Below, piece by piece: positions 13,531 through 26,479 of a stretch of 64,000 nucleotides of DNA. Position 1 is the stretch's first letter; each line of letters opens with the position of its first letter. Origin of the DNA: Atrina japonica (taxonomy: Eukaryota > Mollusca > Bivalvia > Pterioida > Pinnidae); contig BROG01000136.1 in the NCBI GenBank assembly GCA_030159075.1, positions 1,017,501 to 1,081,500 of the forward strand. The letters run 5' to 3'. Made by a program: the position numbers and the translations under genes. A model generated the notes under the pieces. The model was not told the origin of the DNA, did not search any database, and saw nothing but the letters and a program-made list of their open reading frames with translations.

Positions 13531-14935
13531 TATAAAAAATCTCAGATACCAAAGTATAGATCTATAGGATGTCTAGAATATAGGTACAAATATGGTAAAA
13601 ATGGACAAAAACGGACCTCTAGAAATAAAGAGGTGGAATCAGGTGCTATGGAGGAGTAAGCATCCCCCTGTCAACCGGTCACACCCGCCGTGAGTCCAAA
13701 GTCAAATCTAAATACGTGAGGAACGAATCCTCGTCACAATTTGTACAGACGTCACAACAACCGCAAACGAAAAGGCAACTCAACATTTCACTTAGTGATA
13801 CAGAGTAGTTGCAAATAAGACTATTATACCGACCGTGCAATTTGCAGAACGTTGACATCAAACGCGGTTTTTGTTATCCCTGTGACAATACTTTGTCAGT
13901 GAGTAGTTTACATCTGTATATGAAATGCCTTGGTATATCGTGAAATATAAACTCCATATTCGGGTGATTGTGGGATACTACTACTTAAATGTGGAAATTG
14001 TACGATGGGGAAGCCGAAATCGGTGTGTTTGAGGTATAGCTTAGTTGTTAATTTCCCGTCTGTGTCTATAGTAAGTAAAATGTCTAAGTATGAAGTGCGT
14101 GTGCTTGATTCTTTGATTCTGGTTCGCTGGGATATATCGCATCAACATGTGTATGAAAATTGTTATTATTAATGGATAAAACGTCGTCGATACATCTAAA
14201 TGTCAAATAAAAGGGACAAATTGCTGTGATTTTAAATGTTTTCTTTTTCTACTAATTAAATTGATATATCATAACAAATAAGAGACACACACAATCATAA
14301 AAAATATCACAATCCTATATATGCAGAGAAAATTGTTTGAAAATCCCATGTTTTGGTATTTTCTATTTAAATTGAGCAACGAAGCCTTACTATTTGTACT
14401 TAAACACCACACTCGATTTAATACCTCATTTTCACAAAACATATATGAATATAATATATTTTATGCCTGTGTATACCGGTAGTTCTTATTTGTTACTGTA
14501 CAGCGAGTACAAGCAGTAAAAGTAGAAAGAATGGAAGTAATTTTATCGGTTAACACAGCTAATGCCCCTTTCAGGGACACCGCTAGCTTTTTCTTCTTTT
14601 GATTCAGCAGTTTCTGAATGGATTTTGCTTCGTATGAATAAACGAACAGGTCATTAAATAAATGGACATAATTGGTTCCCAAAGGAATGCAGACAATTTG
14701 TTGAAAGACTATTTCTCCAAACATTACAAATATATTGTCTATTAGAAATTCCAGCATCTTCTTTATATCATCTTCAGTGTATTTATGTGTGGAATCAGAG
14801 TGGTGTTGGACAAAATAAGTATCATGATAACCAATCACTAGATATTTAAATTTTCGGATACCACCTTTAATGTAAAAACAGTTGTCGATGATGTTAAAAT
14901 GTCTCTCTTTTAATTTTTATGTAGAATTGTTGTGT
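13531..14935 (-). mobile_element. PLE fragment D, split by a MITE
   Basis: Minus-strand PLE with its tail at 13531-13880, degenerate RT C-terminus at 13880-14211 and RT core at 14570-14935. A TTAA-type MITE (14212-14569) interrupts the reading frame inside the RT, just before the position of the YIDD box, so the MITE insertion is younger than the PLE. The RT piece at 14838-14570 keeps DSTHKYTEDDIKKMLEF and EIVFQQ. The normally conserved GIPMGTNCAP block has decayed to CIPLGTNYVH. Confidence 0.75.
14212..14569. mobile_element. TTAA-flanked MITE inside PLE D
   Basis: It starts AGGGACAAATTGCTGTG and ends CACAGCTAATGCCCCT; flanks are decayed TTAA (TAAA/TTCA). Internal conserved blocks include TATGCCTGTGTATA and AGTACAAGCAGTAAAAGTAG. 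No ORF. It is a non-autonomous DNA element, possibly piggyBac-type from the TTAA target. Confidence 0.6.
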
Positions 14936-14947
14936 ACAGAGTAGAGA

Positions 14948-15075
<128 letters not shown>

Positions 15076-15944
15076 TGTATGTGTGGATGTGGGTTGCATG
15101 TGTGTGCTACGGACTCTATTATGTGCGCTTTAACGTGTTATAACATGTTTCAATTTATAAGTACTACAATAATTTGATAACCACATTACAGTACTGTGAT
15201 GCATGTCTTTTATTTACTTTCTGTAATGGATGAGTAACGGGATGAACTTTCGGCATGGACTACTCCGAGTGTTCTTCAAGGTAATCGATAATAATGAGGT
15301 ATACATTATGGCAAGCATTTCTTGTATCCCTTTTGTTCTTTTATACTTTTAAAAACATTAAATGGACAGGTTAGGTTAATTAGGCTAACTTAGTAAAACA
15401 TCAAGTTTAAATATATAATCTTTATTTTTTTTCACGTTTTTGCCATTGACAATAAATAGATAAAATCTTATTTTGTTTCATTTTATTTCTGACATTTCAA
15501 ATGCACCATGCGACGGCATGTCCAACTTAATTTATTTCCCACTGAATCCATTATGAGCAGAAAAATTTTTGATATGCATGCACTTTATTTCTTGATATAC
15601 AAGTTAAGCAAAGTTCTTTTTTTTTGCTAGATTCAAACAATTGCAAAATATATAATATCTTCAAGAAAAAACATAACATGTAAACAAGCAGCAAACAACG
15701 ACAACAACAAAAATAAAAACATTTGCATGTAAAACTAACAAAGAATGGAATAATACATTAGTATTGCATAAAGCAGTACACAATAAATCGCTTGCGGCGT
15801 CTCCAAGGACGATATAGTGTTGATGTATAATCTATATATTTGAATTTAAAGCAGTTCTTTTCTTAAATGTTGTCTGACACTTTTTGAAACATGATATGAA
15901 ATAAAACAAAAACCAACAAAATAAAAACAAGAAATTGTTTTTGC
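15076..15944. other. AT-rich flank; possible 3' UTR of the neuropeptide gene
   Basis: No gene of its own. The right part lies downstream of the neuropeptide stop codon on the minus strand and may be transcribed. Confidence 0.4.
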
Positions 15945-15945
15945 A

Positions 15946-15951
15946 TTTATT
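15946..15951 (-). terminator. Poly(A) signal AATAAA, minus strand
   Basis: TTTATT on the plus strand reads AATAAA on the minus strand about 35 nt after the neuropeptide stop codon. Others occur further downstream, so the used site is uncertain. Confidence 0.4.
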
Positions 15952-15982
15952 CATTTGACATGTTCATTTTCACATAAAGCAG

Positions 15983-16665
15983 TCATTTATCCGATTGTGG
16001 TTTCATCGTCATTTTCTCTAATATGTCCTGTGTAAAACTAGTACATTCTTCGACAGTCATATATGAAGGGCATGATACTGATCCGTTTTGTAACGGAACT
16101 GAGTTTCTTTTTCCAACGTTTCGGTAATCTATTTGATGAAGACTCCATCTGAAGCACTTAATTCCTTTCGTTCCAGTAGTGCACACAATTGAAACCCCGT
16201 TTGGGCGAGGACTAGATGCCCTTTTGCCGATATTTCTGAAGTCCATTGGGTGAATCTTTTTTCTAAGATAAAGAAAATTTAAATATCGTTTTCCAATATT
16301 ACGGAAATCTATATGACTTCGTCTACCAATATTTCGAAAAAGAATCGGGACTCTTTTTCCGATATTTCTAAAATCTGCAGCACTCTTTTTACCAATATTT
16401 CGAAAGTCTGCAGGGCTTCTTTTGTCTGGATTCCCAAAAGCCCATGGATCCCTTTTCCCAATGTTCCGAAAGTCTGCTGGTCCTCGTTTACCTATATTTC
16501 GAAAATCAAGATGATTTCTTTTACCAATATTCCTTAAATCAACTGGATCCATGAGCCTTGTTGAAAAGTAAGAATGTATGCATTGATAGAAACTTAATCC
16601 ACCTGGACATATCCCCGAATTTCTTCCATCATTTGTTCTTTTGGATACAGGATAAGGATAATCAT
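15983..16665 (-). CDS. FRNI-amide multi-copy neuropeptide precursor, main exon
   Basis: Secreted peptide precursor; products would be cut at dibasic sites and amidated from glycine. The open frame (231 codons including a few intronic ones) contains repeats of the form xxDFRNIGKR: one LRNI, seven FRNI (such as NHLDFRNIGKR, GPADFRNIGKR, SHIDFRNIGKR) and one YRNVGKR, nine amidated copies in all. There are also two decayed spacers (DPWAFGNPDKR, YLNFLYLRKK). Six cysteines form three CX8C pairs at residues 24/33, 166/175 and 203/212. The frame has no ATG at its start. Instead TTTTTGTCACTTCTAG at the 5' edge is a good splice acceptor, so the signal peptide must lie in an upstream exon to the right, which I could not find. 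The FRNI-amide family is not one I can name; the precursor architecture itself is unmistakable. Confidence 0.85.
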
Positions 16666-16681
16666 CTAGAAGTGACAAAAA
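16666..16681 (-). promoter_or_regulatory. 3' splice site of the neuropeptide exon
   Basis: On the minus strand a T-rich tract followed by CTTCTAG immediately precedes the exon, which opens with two bases completing a split codon (phase inferred) and then GATTATCCT. Confidence 0.65.
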
Positions 16682-18337
16682 TTATTTTGTTTTACAAAAC
16701 AATTATGACAAATAATTAATAAGTATGAATGTTATGATGTACACAAATAAATTTCACGCTGACTCCATACTGTTTTGAAATAGACAATAGACAATCAGGC
16801 AGTTTATCTTTTTAAGCTTAGATAGGAATGAAAGCGATTAACAAAGGTATTTATAAACAAATTCCTATCGTATTCACTTAAACCACATCTAAAGTATTGC
16901 ATAAAAAGATCCTTGAACAGAAAAAATATCCCTGTTGATAAAAATATTATATAAACTCGAAGCCGACATAGACCGTTATAAGAATAAACGTCATTAATCC
17001 ATCATCATCAATCATGACTGTGCATAGATATTTTATCGTTTAAATAATCTTAGATGCCTTGATTTCCAATCAATTAATTATTGAATTTGTATATCAAACG
17101 TTGATGCCTTCCACTAGAGTCTTATCATACCGTACATGCTGATGCGATCGAAGGAACATATAAAACTAAGTTAGCTTAATAACTCTCTTTATTAATATTA
17201 CCATCCTATTTCCATTCTTTTCAGATTGACAGATAAATATACATTTATATAATCAGAAATCGAAATTGTGATATTTTGTAAATTACGACGTGAAATACGA
17301 GATAGACGTGAAGTCAATTTAACAATCTGTGTATATAAAACGGAAGTCATTAAATAATTGATAACGTATTTCTGTATAATAAGGTTGGTATTACACGTGC
17401 ACGTCTTTCTGCGCGTAATTTAGTAAGAATAAAAAATAAAAGAGATATATTTCAAAGAGAACTTTGTCATCAAATAAAAATAAATAAAATAACAGGATAC
17501 ATTAAGGTTCAATATGTTATTCATAACATTATATCATATATGCACTTTTGGATACATTTTTCCGCGCGAATTGCCACTATTCCTTACCGGAAACCATACC
17601 TTATTATGGTATGCCTTTTATCTCGATGGTTTACAGTGCATCAAATGAAGGCATAAAAGAGTTTTACGGGGATATGACTGTTAAAACGGCAATTTATTTC
17701 CAGGAAAAATTATCCGCAAGCATAATCAATACCTATGTATGTGCCATAATTACAAAAGATAACCCGTCTTATTTGTACAGGTAATTTTCCCTTTAATTAT
17801 CATCAGTGCTTGAACTACTTGTCTTTGGAGTTTGAGTGATACTCTATAATACATCTCCGTTAGACGGTAGGACACAGGTTTTACTCCTCTTATAAACTTA
17901 TCTATCTAGCGGAGCGAGTAATAATCATAAAGATAAATGATATAATTGAAGTATTTTTTAAGTAGATGACCAAAATTATGACGCGTGTTATATCACCTTT
18001 GAATGGTTCGAAATTGTGCTACATTAATAAATATTCGTGACGTAAAGGGATAACTATATAGGAAGCACTGGTTGTATCGTGGTGGGGTTATGGTAGTAAA
18101 TTAATTAGGCACAACTTAATCGTACACAAATCAAAGAAACAACAAAGATGAAAACATTGACATATTATATGACATCGGTTTAAATGATGAAGTATGCTTG
18201 CATCGATTTTAATTAGTACAAAGGATTTTTGAATGTTTCATGGTAAATACATTAGGAAAATATTGATTCATTTCTTTTTGATAAGCATGATACTATAGTT
18301 TAATGTTTCTTGGGTGTAAGGCGACCATTTCAGAGGA
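16682..18337. other. Probable intron/upstream region of the neuropeptide gene
   Basis: No signal-peptide exon was recognised on the minus strand. A plus-strand frame at 17548-17784 ends in TACAG|GTAATT, a possible donor, but the protein is not recognisable and I do not call it. Confidence 0.35.
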
Positions 18338-18785
18338 ATCACTGGTGCATTTTACAAGCGTCTATGAACATGAGATGTATAAATCGCTTCATTAGAAGTG
18401 GTTATTAAAGTAATTCTTATTAATGTTCTATCATGTTGACTTTGTACCTAGCGTAAGTTAAATGTAAATATTATATTAAGAATTGCTTTATTAAGTGTAG
18501 GTGTTCTGCAAATAAATACTTTATAAGAAATATATGTACTTATAGAAATGTTTTTCCAAGAATGGCGGTATTAAGTGTCAATGTACTGCCGATAAATACT
18601 TTGAAAGTGCGTTGAATAGAAATATTGTACGAGGAATTGTTTTGTTAAGTGTATCTGTACTTACAATTGATACTTTATAAGTAGTTAAATATAAGTTCAG
18701 TAAAACGTTATACCAAGTATAACCTTGTTAAGTTGAAATAAACTACAAGTTTACAAGCATATAAACTTTGAAATGATATTAGATA
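18338..18785. repeat. 448-bp inverted repeat, left arm
   Basis: Nearly identical to the reverse complement of 19041-19488. Each arm itself contains three or four diverged units of about 80 bp built on TTAAGTGTnnnTGTnCT and ATACTTTATAAG. Confidence 0.9.
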
Positions 18786-19040
18786 AAATGGTGGCTTCCA
18801 TGACAGGTATTCTAGATATTATAAACATAATACCGTAGTTATAGTTTTACGAAAGAGTCCAGAAAGGTCAAAACAAATGCTCAAGACCCTCATTTCTTTC
18901 AATAAGACTTCATCAGTTGAGCTCGAACTAAAAGTAATTGAGGAGTTCCGAAACAAAAAGTTTTATCACACAAGACAAAAAATAAGCAAACATTTCTTGT
19001 TTATGGAAATAATCATAAATGATCTAATTAGTTATAAATA
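18786..19040 (-). repeat. Loop of the large palindrome with hammerhead relic
   Basis: The 255-bp spacer contains a minus-strand ribozyme-repeat relic. Helix I strands (18879-18884 and 18917-18922) still pair perfectly and the CTGATGA and GAAA strands survive, but helix III and half of helix II are lost. Confidence 0.6.
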
Positions 19041-20167
<1,127 letters not shown>

Positions 20168-20170
20168 TGA

Positions 20171-20216
<46 letters not shown>

Positions 20217-20223
20217 GTTATCA

Positions 20224-20279
<56 letters not shown>

Positions 20280-20281
20280 GT

Positions 20282-20315
<34 letters not shown>

Positions 20316-20321
20316 TTATTA

Positions 20322-20386
<65 letters not shown>
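20168..20386. repeat. Compound (ATT)n/(GTT)n microsatellite
   Basis: Long ATT repeats interrupted by a GTT block near 20280-20310. Homopolymeric Ile/Leu frames across it are artefacts. Confidence 0.97.
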
Positions 20387-22118
20387 CACGCTAGCTAAAC
20401 AAATATGTTATGCAATTATAATTGTGTATTCCTATTTTGAAATAAAGACAAGCTGAGGTAATGTTATTACACTTTAAAGAGAAATAACTGAACGATATAC
20501 AAATGGGACAAGTGTAGTGATGTGTTCTGTAATAAGTTAACGTCATATACATTTTTATTTTATGATTCACGTTATCTAGTAGTTAGAGGTGGCGCTTTAA
20601 ACCGCGAAGTCTCAATTATGGATCCCCAGGAGATTTTGTGAGTATTTTCCCAGTTTACTTCGCTGAAGATCTGCGATCACTTCCCGGAAAATTATTATAG
20701 TTTCAAAAGGTCCAGGTTTATGATAATATTTAAATATTGTCACGACGTTTTCCTGAGATCTATTTTCCTCAAATATTCATCGTATTTGCATATTATTTTC
20801 CCTATGGGTAACACTGTGGAATCAGTGTTTTTATAATGTTAAATTTTGCTCGGTCATGAATGAATACCGTTGGCTCAATTTCAGTCGGATAAAAGGAAAG
20901 TTGGATATGAAAAGTCATATTCAAACATTATTATAGATTATCCTGAAATAGATGTGTAAGCAAACCGTGTGAAAACTTTCGGCATAATCTTATTTTTGCG
21001 CAGACTTCTCATTTTATGAGTTCAGCCAACCGACGTCGATTTCGAACAATATAAATATTTAAAATCCTATAGTGGGTATACAATTGCCAAATATTAGTGA
21101 AAGATGTTTTACAGTCAGAAGACTCTCATGTTTTTTTTTTTCTCGAAATTGTTAATCATACGAGTTGATCGTTAAATCTAAAACTACTGTCCCGATGAAT
21201 GAATATCACAGAATGGAAATGTTCCCGTTATAAAAATTTAGTAAGATAAAACAAATCACCGAAAAATAAAGTTTGGGAGATTGGTATGGATTGTAACAAT
21301 ATAATTTTATTTGTGGTAGTTATAAAATCAGAAGGAAACATTGTTATGAATAACTATATATGATGTATATCTTTCGTCAGCCAGTGATTCATTACAAGGC
21401 TTTACTCAAAATGTTATTGAAATCCACGACCTCGTGGGATTCGAGTAATGTTTTCTGTATTTCTAAACTAATCATACATCAAATGCATTTCACTTTGATT
21501 ACCGTTACTAAAAAGAAGCTAACATTTTAGTAATGAGGGATTATTAAGTTGCAATGACTATAGATCTGAGACGTTCGTTTCATATAGTTATATTCTCTGT
21601 GCTTCATCCGATATACTATTGGAAAGGAGAACGATGAACGCTAATCTCTCTATGGGGATTTTCGATAAATGTAATGGTGCATTAATCGGTTTTTATTAAA
21701 AAGTAAGTTGGATATCAATTGCATATTTTACATGTGTTCATCTGTAAAAAAATACTATGTCAAACGTCATCATTATGCTGTTTGTGGTACAATATCACCG
21801 TTGTACCACGTACAATCAATAACGCTGATATATCATGTAATATGAACCGATGTATCATTTGTCACCATGAGAGGCAACTGATAGAATCGTATTACTGCAA
21901 AACTAGTCACAATTATTATTACCAAGATAAAAACATGACCTGTGTTACATCTGTAGAGATAGTTAAACCTTTGTTATGTTCTATAAAATTAACCATGAAT
22001 CATGTATCCATAGGTGTATCCTATTTCAAAATCTATTATACTGATATGTAGATGTTATAGGCAATGGTTTTACAAATTCTATAACTCAAACACGTAATGT
22101 GCGCGCTTTGTTATATAT
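20387..22118. other. Intergenic, nothing recognised
   Basis: The 110-codon frame at 21719-22051 has CIICHHER but no complete zinc-binding pattern and no known family, so it is not called. Confidence 0.45.
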
Positions 22119-22640
22119 CTATAACGCAATGACGTAGAACGTCTGTTCAAACTCTAAATTTCGTAACACGTCTGTAAACTTTTTAAAATCTATATAGGTA
22201 GCACGTAGTACTTCTGTAAAATGTTTGAAGTCTATACATTTAGAACGCAGCACATCTGTAAAATCCTTGAAGTATATACATTTAGCACGCAACACTTCTG
22301 TATAATGCTTGCAGTCTATACATTTAGTACGTAGCACTTCTGTAAAATGTTTGAAGTCTATACAGGTAGCACATACATATTCAACACAATGTTTGAGGTC
22401 TATAAAGGCAGAACGTATAACTTATATGTAATATCGAAAGTATATATAAGCAGCACGTAGAAATTTTGTGCAATGTTAGAAGTCTAACTGTAGCACGTAG
22501 AACTTCCATGCAATGTGTGAAGTTTGTGTCAGCACTTCTGTAAAATGTTTGAAATCTATATGGTCAACACGTAGCACTTGTGTACAATGTGTGAAGTTAA
22601 ATAAAGTAACATGTAGAATGTCTGTTTCACATGAGTGCTA
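22119..22640. repeat. 42-bp minisatellite, about 12 diverged units
   Basis: Units follow GTAGCACTTCTGTAAAATGT then TTGAAGTCTATACATTTAGC and repeat every ~42 bp, better conserved at the left. Because 42 is divisible by three, the minus strand stays open for 72 codons with a 14-residue repeat (consensus like VLRAKCIDFKHFTE). I take this as a by-product of the period rather than a gene. Confidence 0.85.
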
Positions 22641-24329
22641 ACAATACTACCTAGCAGAGCCCGAATTCTGAAATCGGGTACAGTGACTTTTATGCTACTA
22701 TCAATATATATAATGATAGCACCTATAATTTCTGTGCAACATATGGTTCTGGTATGGATACATGTAGAGCGTATGTGTATATCAATAAATCGCTTTGATT
22801 ATCTACCTGGAAAGGTATTGCATACATATTATATTTATAAGAAATAAGCTTCTGCGTTTTACATAAACAGTACGTCAGAAAAAAATGTCTCATCTTTTCT
22901 AAAACATCTGCATTAATCATATGCGTATAATGTAAAGTGATATGAATTCTGGTTTCTTGAATATAAGACCAAAGAGTAATGAACTATTACATTCTACGTT
23001 ATTACTAGCAATACCCGTTAAATTATGTTGGCAAGCACTTCCAAAAATACTATCACGCGTTAACGTAAAGTGACAGATGAATATGGCAATTCTAAATTGA
23101 CATAGGTTTTGTTTTCCAACTTTCGCAAGTATCCAATATCTAGATATCCAGGCGAACAGCTCAACAGCCAAAGTGATAAAACAGATTAGAGTGTTGAAAG
23201 ACTAAACAAACACGTCATGTATTTTTTCATTTGATAATTTTATACCTTCATCCTTTGAAGTTTACCACTTCTCTAATGCATTTGATATTTACAGTATCAT
23301 CACTTCGTAGTTTAAACTTTTGCAAAACAAAAAATGGTATAAAGACGTTTCTTCAAATAAGCATTGATGATAACTGTTGCAAAATGTAATTCAAATAAGC
23401 GTATATATCTTCACTTCTAACAGACAAAGCTAGATATAATTAAGTTACCACTTTACTTTGATTTCAGATGACTTTGTTTCTTCTAATCATAAAACATTTT
23501 TAATATCAGCCTAACAATAACAATCTGTCCTTTTTACCCAAGATTTCATATTCGTTCTATAATATATTAACCGTTATTAGTGTCACAAAAATAATGGGGA
23601 AACTAGAAAAATAATATTATTTGAATTTGATTGTTTTAAGTGAATCTATCTGAAAACATGGCAACAGGGCAGTACCAAAAATAAACGAAACAAAATTCAC
23701 AATTATAGTTTCTTAAAATTAAAATAAAAGTTGGAAAATTAGTTGAAATATTACTTACCTTCAGAACTTTGGACGGACTGAAATTGATCAAATTGTAAAG
23801 TATTACAACCCGGAAAGATACAAACGACAAGATATAATGTCCACGTATAGCAGAATAATGGAGTAAATTTTTTAATTTGGACACTCATGTTTCAACAACA
23901 ATAAATGTTCGTTATCAAACTCTCGTATTATTAACTTTATAGAAAGATTGTGAATTATATTGTATAAGCGATACGAGTGGGAGTTGCTACGTATCAGATG
24001 ACACGCGTAAAATGGGAGGAATAGACGATCGCAGCATCCTTGTTTAAAGTTTTCAACCAATCTCATAACTCCTTACTATTGATTGACATGATAAGCAATA
24101 ACATTGTATGTACTTGTCACATTATATCATTAGATGTTTAAATAGGTATGGATTATTGATAAGTGTGTTTTCAGAATGATAATCAGTCCACGAAGTAGTA
24201 ATCAATTTTTGTAATTAGGTATACATTAGCATTTCTGATGCTAGCCGCATTTCTGATGCTAGCCATGTAGGTGTTTTAATTGCGTAAATTAGTATCAATA
24301 TCTTACTTCATTGCCGTTGCATTATATAT
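22641..24329. other. Intergenic, nothing recognised
   Basis: AT-rich sequence without supported genes. Confidence 0.5.
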
Positions 24330-24330
24330 G

Positions 24331-24392
<62 letters not shown>

Positions 24393-24440
24393 TGTGTATT
24401 CGATAGATCGATAAGTGGATGGATGGATGGATGGATGGAA
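24330..24440. repeat. (GATA)n and (GGAT)n microsatellites
   Basis: About 14 TAGA repeats, then a short spacer and about five GGAT repeats. Confidence 0.95.
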
Positions 24441-25403
24441 AGATTGGTGGATGGATTGGTGAGTGGGTGGAACAGGAGGTCGTCTAGAAAACATCATTGG
24501 TATGTATTCCAGTTATATTTAGTGTTTCTCTAGTTAATGCGAATAAATTAGAAAAACTATATTAAAGAGAAGAAAAAGTACGATTAAGTATGATTAATGT
24601 TCAACTCATTCATGTGATTTCGGATTGTCATAACTATCAAATAGAGAACTAACCAGCATCTCTAACTCTGACTGGATAGTAGCAACTTCACTGTGAAATG
24701 TATTTTCTGTTTTTAAAATACATTGGTACATAATTTCAGAAGTTCTATGACCTACTTTTTTCTATTGTAAATGTTTCTACGTATTAAGATATACTTCTCT
24801 TAGTATTCGTTGAAAAATGCAACCCATGATTAAGATGAACGGGCTAAAAAAAGATTCTAATTAAAACAGATTTCTCTATTTCTGAAATGTCATGTGGGAG
24901 ATCTAACGGAAACTGACTAGGTGTCACATGTGAGTGGGTTCGTATGTTTGTCTCCTGTTCGATCGATGAAAATGTGACTTCGGCGATCTTGAAAGTTCAC
25001 CGAATGCTAAAGAGATGTATGTCATTTTATAACGAAGAAATCAGCAGTCCACAGAATTCATTCGGAACATCTATAATTGGTGATTCGATCCCAACCATGG
25101 TAAAGAAAGGAATAATCTACTTCCGACTTTTGAGTTCAGTGTTGTTATTAACGTTTATGTCCTTTTACCACTGGACAAATTTTCAAGTTTAGAAAAGAGA
25201 AATGTCAACCTCTGTGTTTATTATACCTTTGTATGTGTATGTTTTCTTCAAGGATCATTTTCCAAAATAACCATAAGGACAATTTTACATTCAATATTGA
25301 TAAAAAGGTTCTTGTTGGAAATCAGTCAAAGCTTGAATTTCCATGATGAAGTGTAACCCCAATAGAATCTAATTAATGATAATGGAATCAAATTGTATTG
25401 TCT
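24441..25403. other. Intergenic, nothing recognised
   Basis: The 82-codon frame at 24944-25192 shows no family motif. Confidence 0.45.
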
Positions 25404-25682
25404 AGTTCGGCACCAGCTGATAATCTTATACGGAATTAATATTTGGCACTGGTAACACCAATTAAATTCTAAATTTTTCAAAAGCTAAGATAGTCATCCT
25501 TTTACAGTGGTTACTCTTAGACGGATTTGGCTATGCATTTAGATTCATTTTTGGGCCTTGTATTATACCACTTTTCCTTCAGAAAACTTTTTTTGAAAAA
25601 TCGGAGCTCAACTGATGAAGTCTAATTGACAGAAACGATCGTCTTGAACATTATAACTTTGGAATTTATGTTTATAGTATTT
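25404..25682 (+). mobile_element. Hammerhead retrozyme-like repeat, partial unit
   Basis: Begins within the unit at TTCGGCACCAGCTGATAATC and runs through ACAGTGGTTACTCTTAGACG to the ribozyme and the post-cleavage TATAACTTTGG segment. One unit end is missing. Confidence 0.7.
25606..25649 (+). ncRNA. Hammerhead ribozyme motif
   Basis: GCTCAA, CTGATGA (25612-25618), GTC/GAC helix II, GAAA (25632-25635) and a shortened helix III ACGATCGT, with predicted cleavage after C25643. The 3' helix I strand is TTGAAC, giving one C-A mismatch. The helix III loop is two to four bases, shorter than in the other copies. Confidence 0.6.
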
Positions 25683-25709
25683 ATTTGGAAAAATTAAAAT
25701 TCGTTTTAA

Positions 25710-26057
25710 AGGGGCATTAGCAGTGTCTTTTTTTCTTCAAAATTTCCTTTTTTGATACTTAGATTGACACAGACAATAACAAGAAAAAGATATATACACA
25801 GGCATACAAATTCTTAAATTCTTATATATTTTGTGAAAATAGCTTTAGAAACCCAGTTTCACTTACAATTGATGAATACAACCTTTTTGTATATGGATAC
25901 CACACTGGACCTGCTCTTTTTTACAAAATATACAGGAATATCATATTTTTATTCCTAGCCTATGTATAGCTCTTCTTTGTTATTCTACATCAAGTACAAA
26001 TAGTAAAATAGATAAAAAATGAAATAATTTGTTTGGGTAAATACAGCTAATGCTCCT
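25710..26057. mobile_element. TTAA-flanked MITE, best-preserved copy
   Basis: Ends AGGGGCATTAGC and GCTAATGCTCCT are inverted repeats, flanked on both sides by TTAA (25706-25709 and 26058-26061). The inside has subterminal inverted blocks (ATACACAGGCATACAAATTC left, CCTAGCCTATGTATAGCTC right). 348 bp, no ORF. Confidence 0.7.
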
Positions 26058-26479
26058 TTAACCAAACTGACTATAAATCAATCCTTTTTCATTGGTCGCA
26101 ATGAAATTAGATTAGGATTACCGATAAATAAAATGAAACTCAAAATTGACAAATGTGACAAATTTTCATACGCTTATGTTTAATCTAAAACCATTTATAA
26201 ATAATAAGTTATTTATTAGTAAGCGAGCGAAGTGAGCTCTTCATGGTTAGGAGGTAAGAATGCGCTTTACATACGTACGATCTAAAAACCAATTTTTAAT
26301 CAAACGTTTAGGAGACTTTTTCTGGTACAATATTTGCTGGATGAGCCGATGTTCTAAATATTTGACGCCCCTATCAAACTGTGAGGTCATTTTGTGGAAC
26401 ATGTGTTGCTCTTGTGTGACCGCATTGCCCTAATTCATATTATGTCATAAATATGGCATGCCAAAATCACATTAATGTA

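Noticed and set aside
16313..16537. Plus-strand open frame opposite the neuropeptide exon
   Set aside because: It is the complement of the FRNI repeats; the minus-strand frame explains the periodicity.
17548..17784. Plus-strand exon ending in a splice donor
   Set aside because: One plausible donor is not enough; no acceptor, partner exon or family match was found.
24330..24440. CRISPR-like array
   Set aside because: The short period comes from simple GATA/GGAT microsatellites, and this is eukaryotic DNA.
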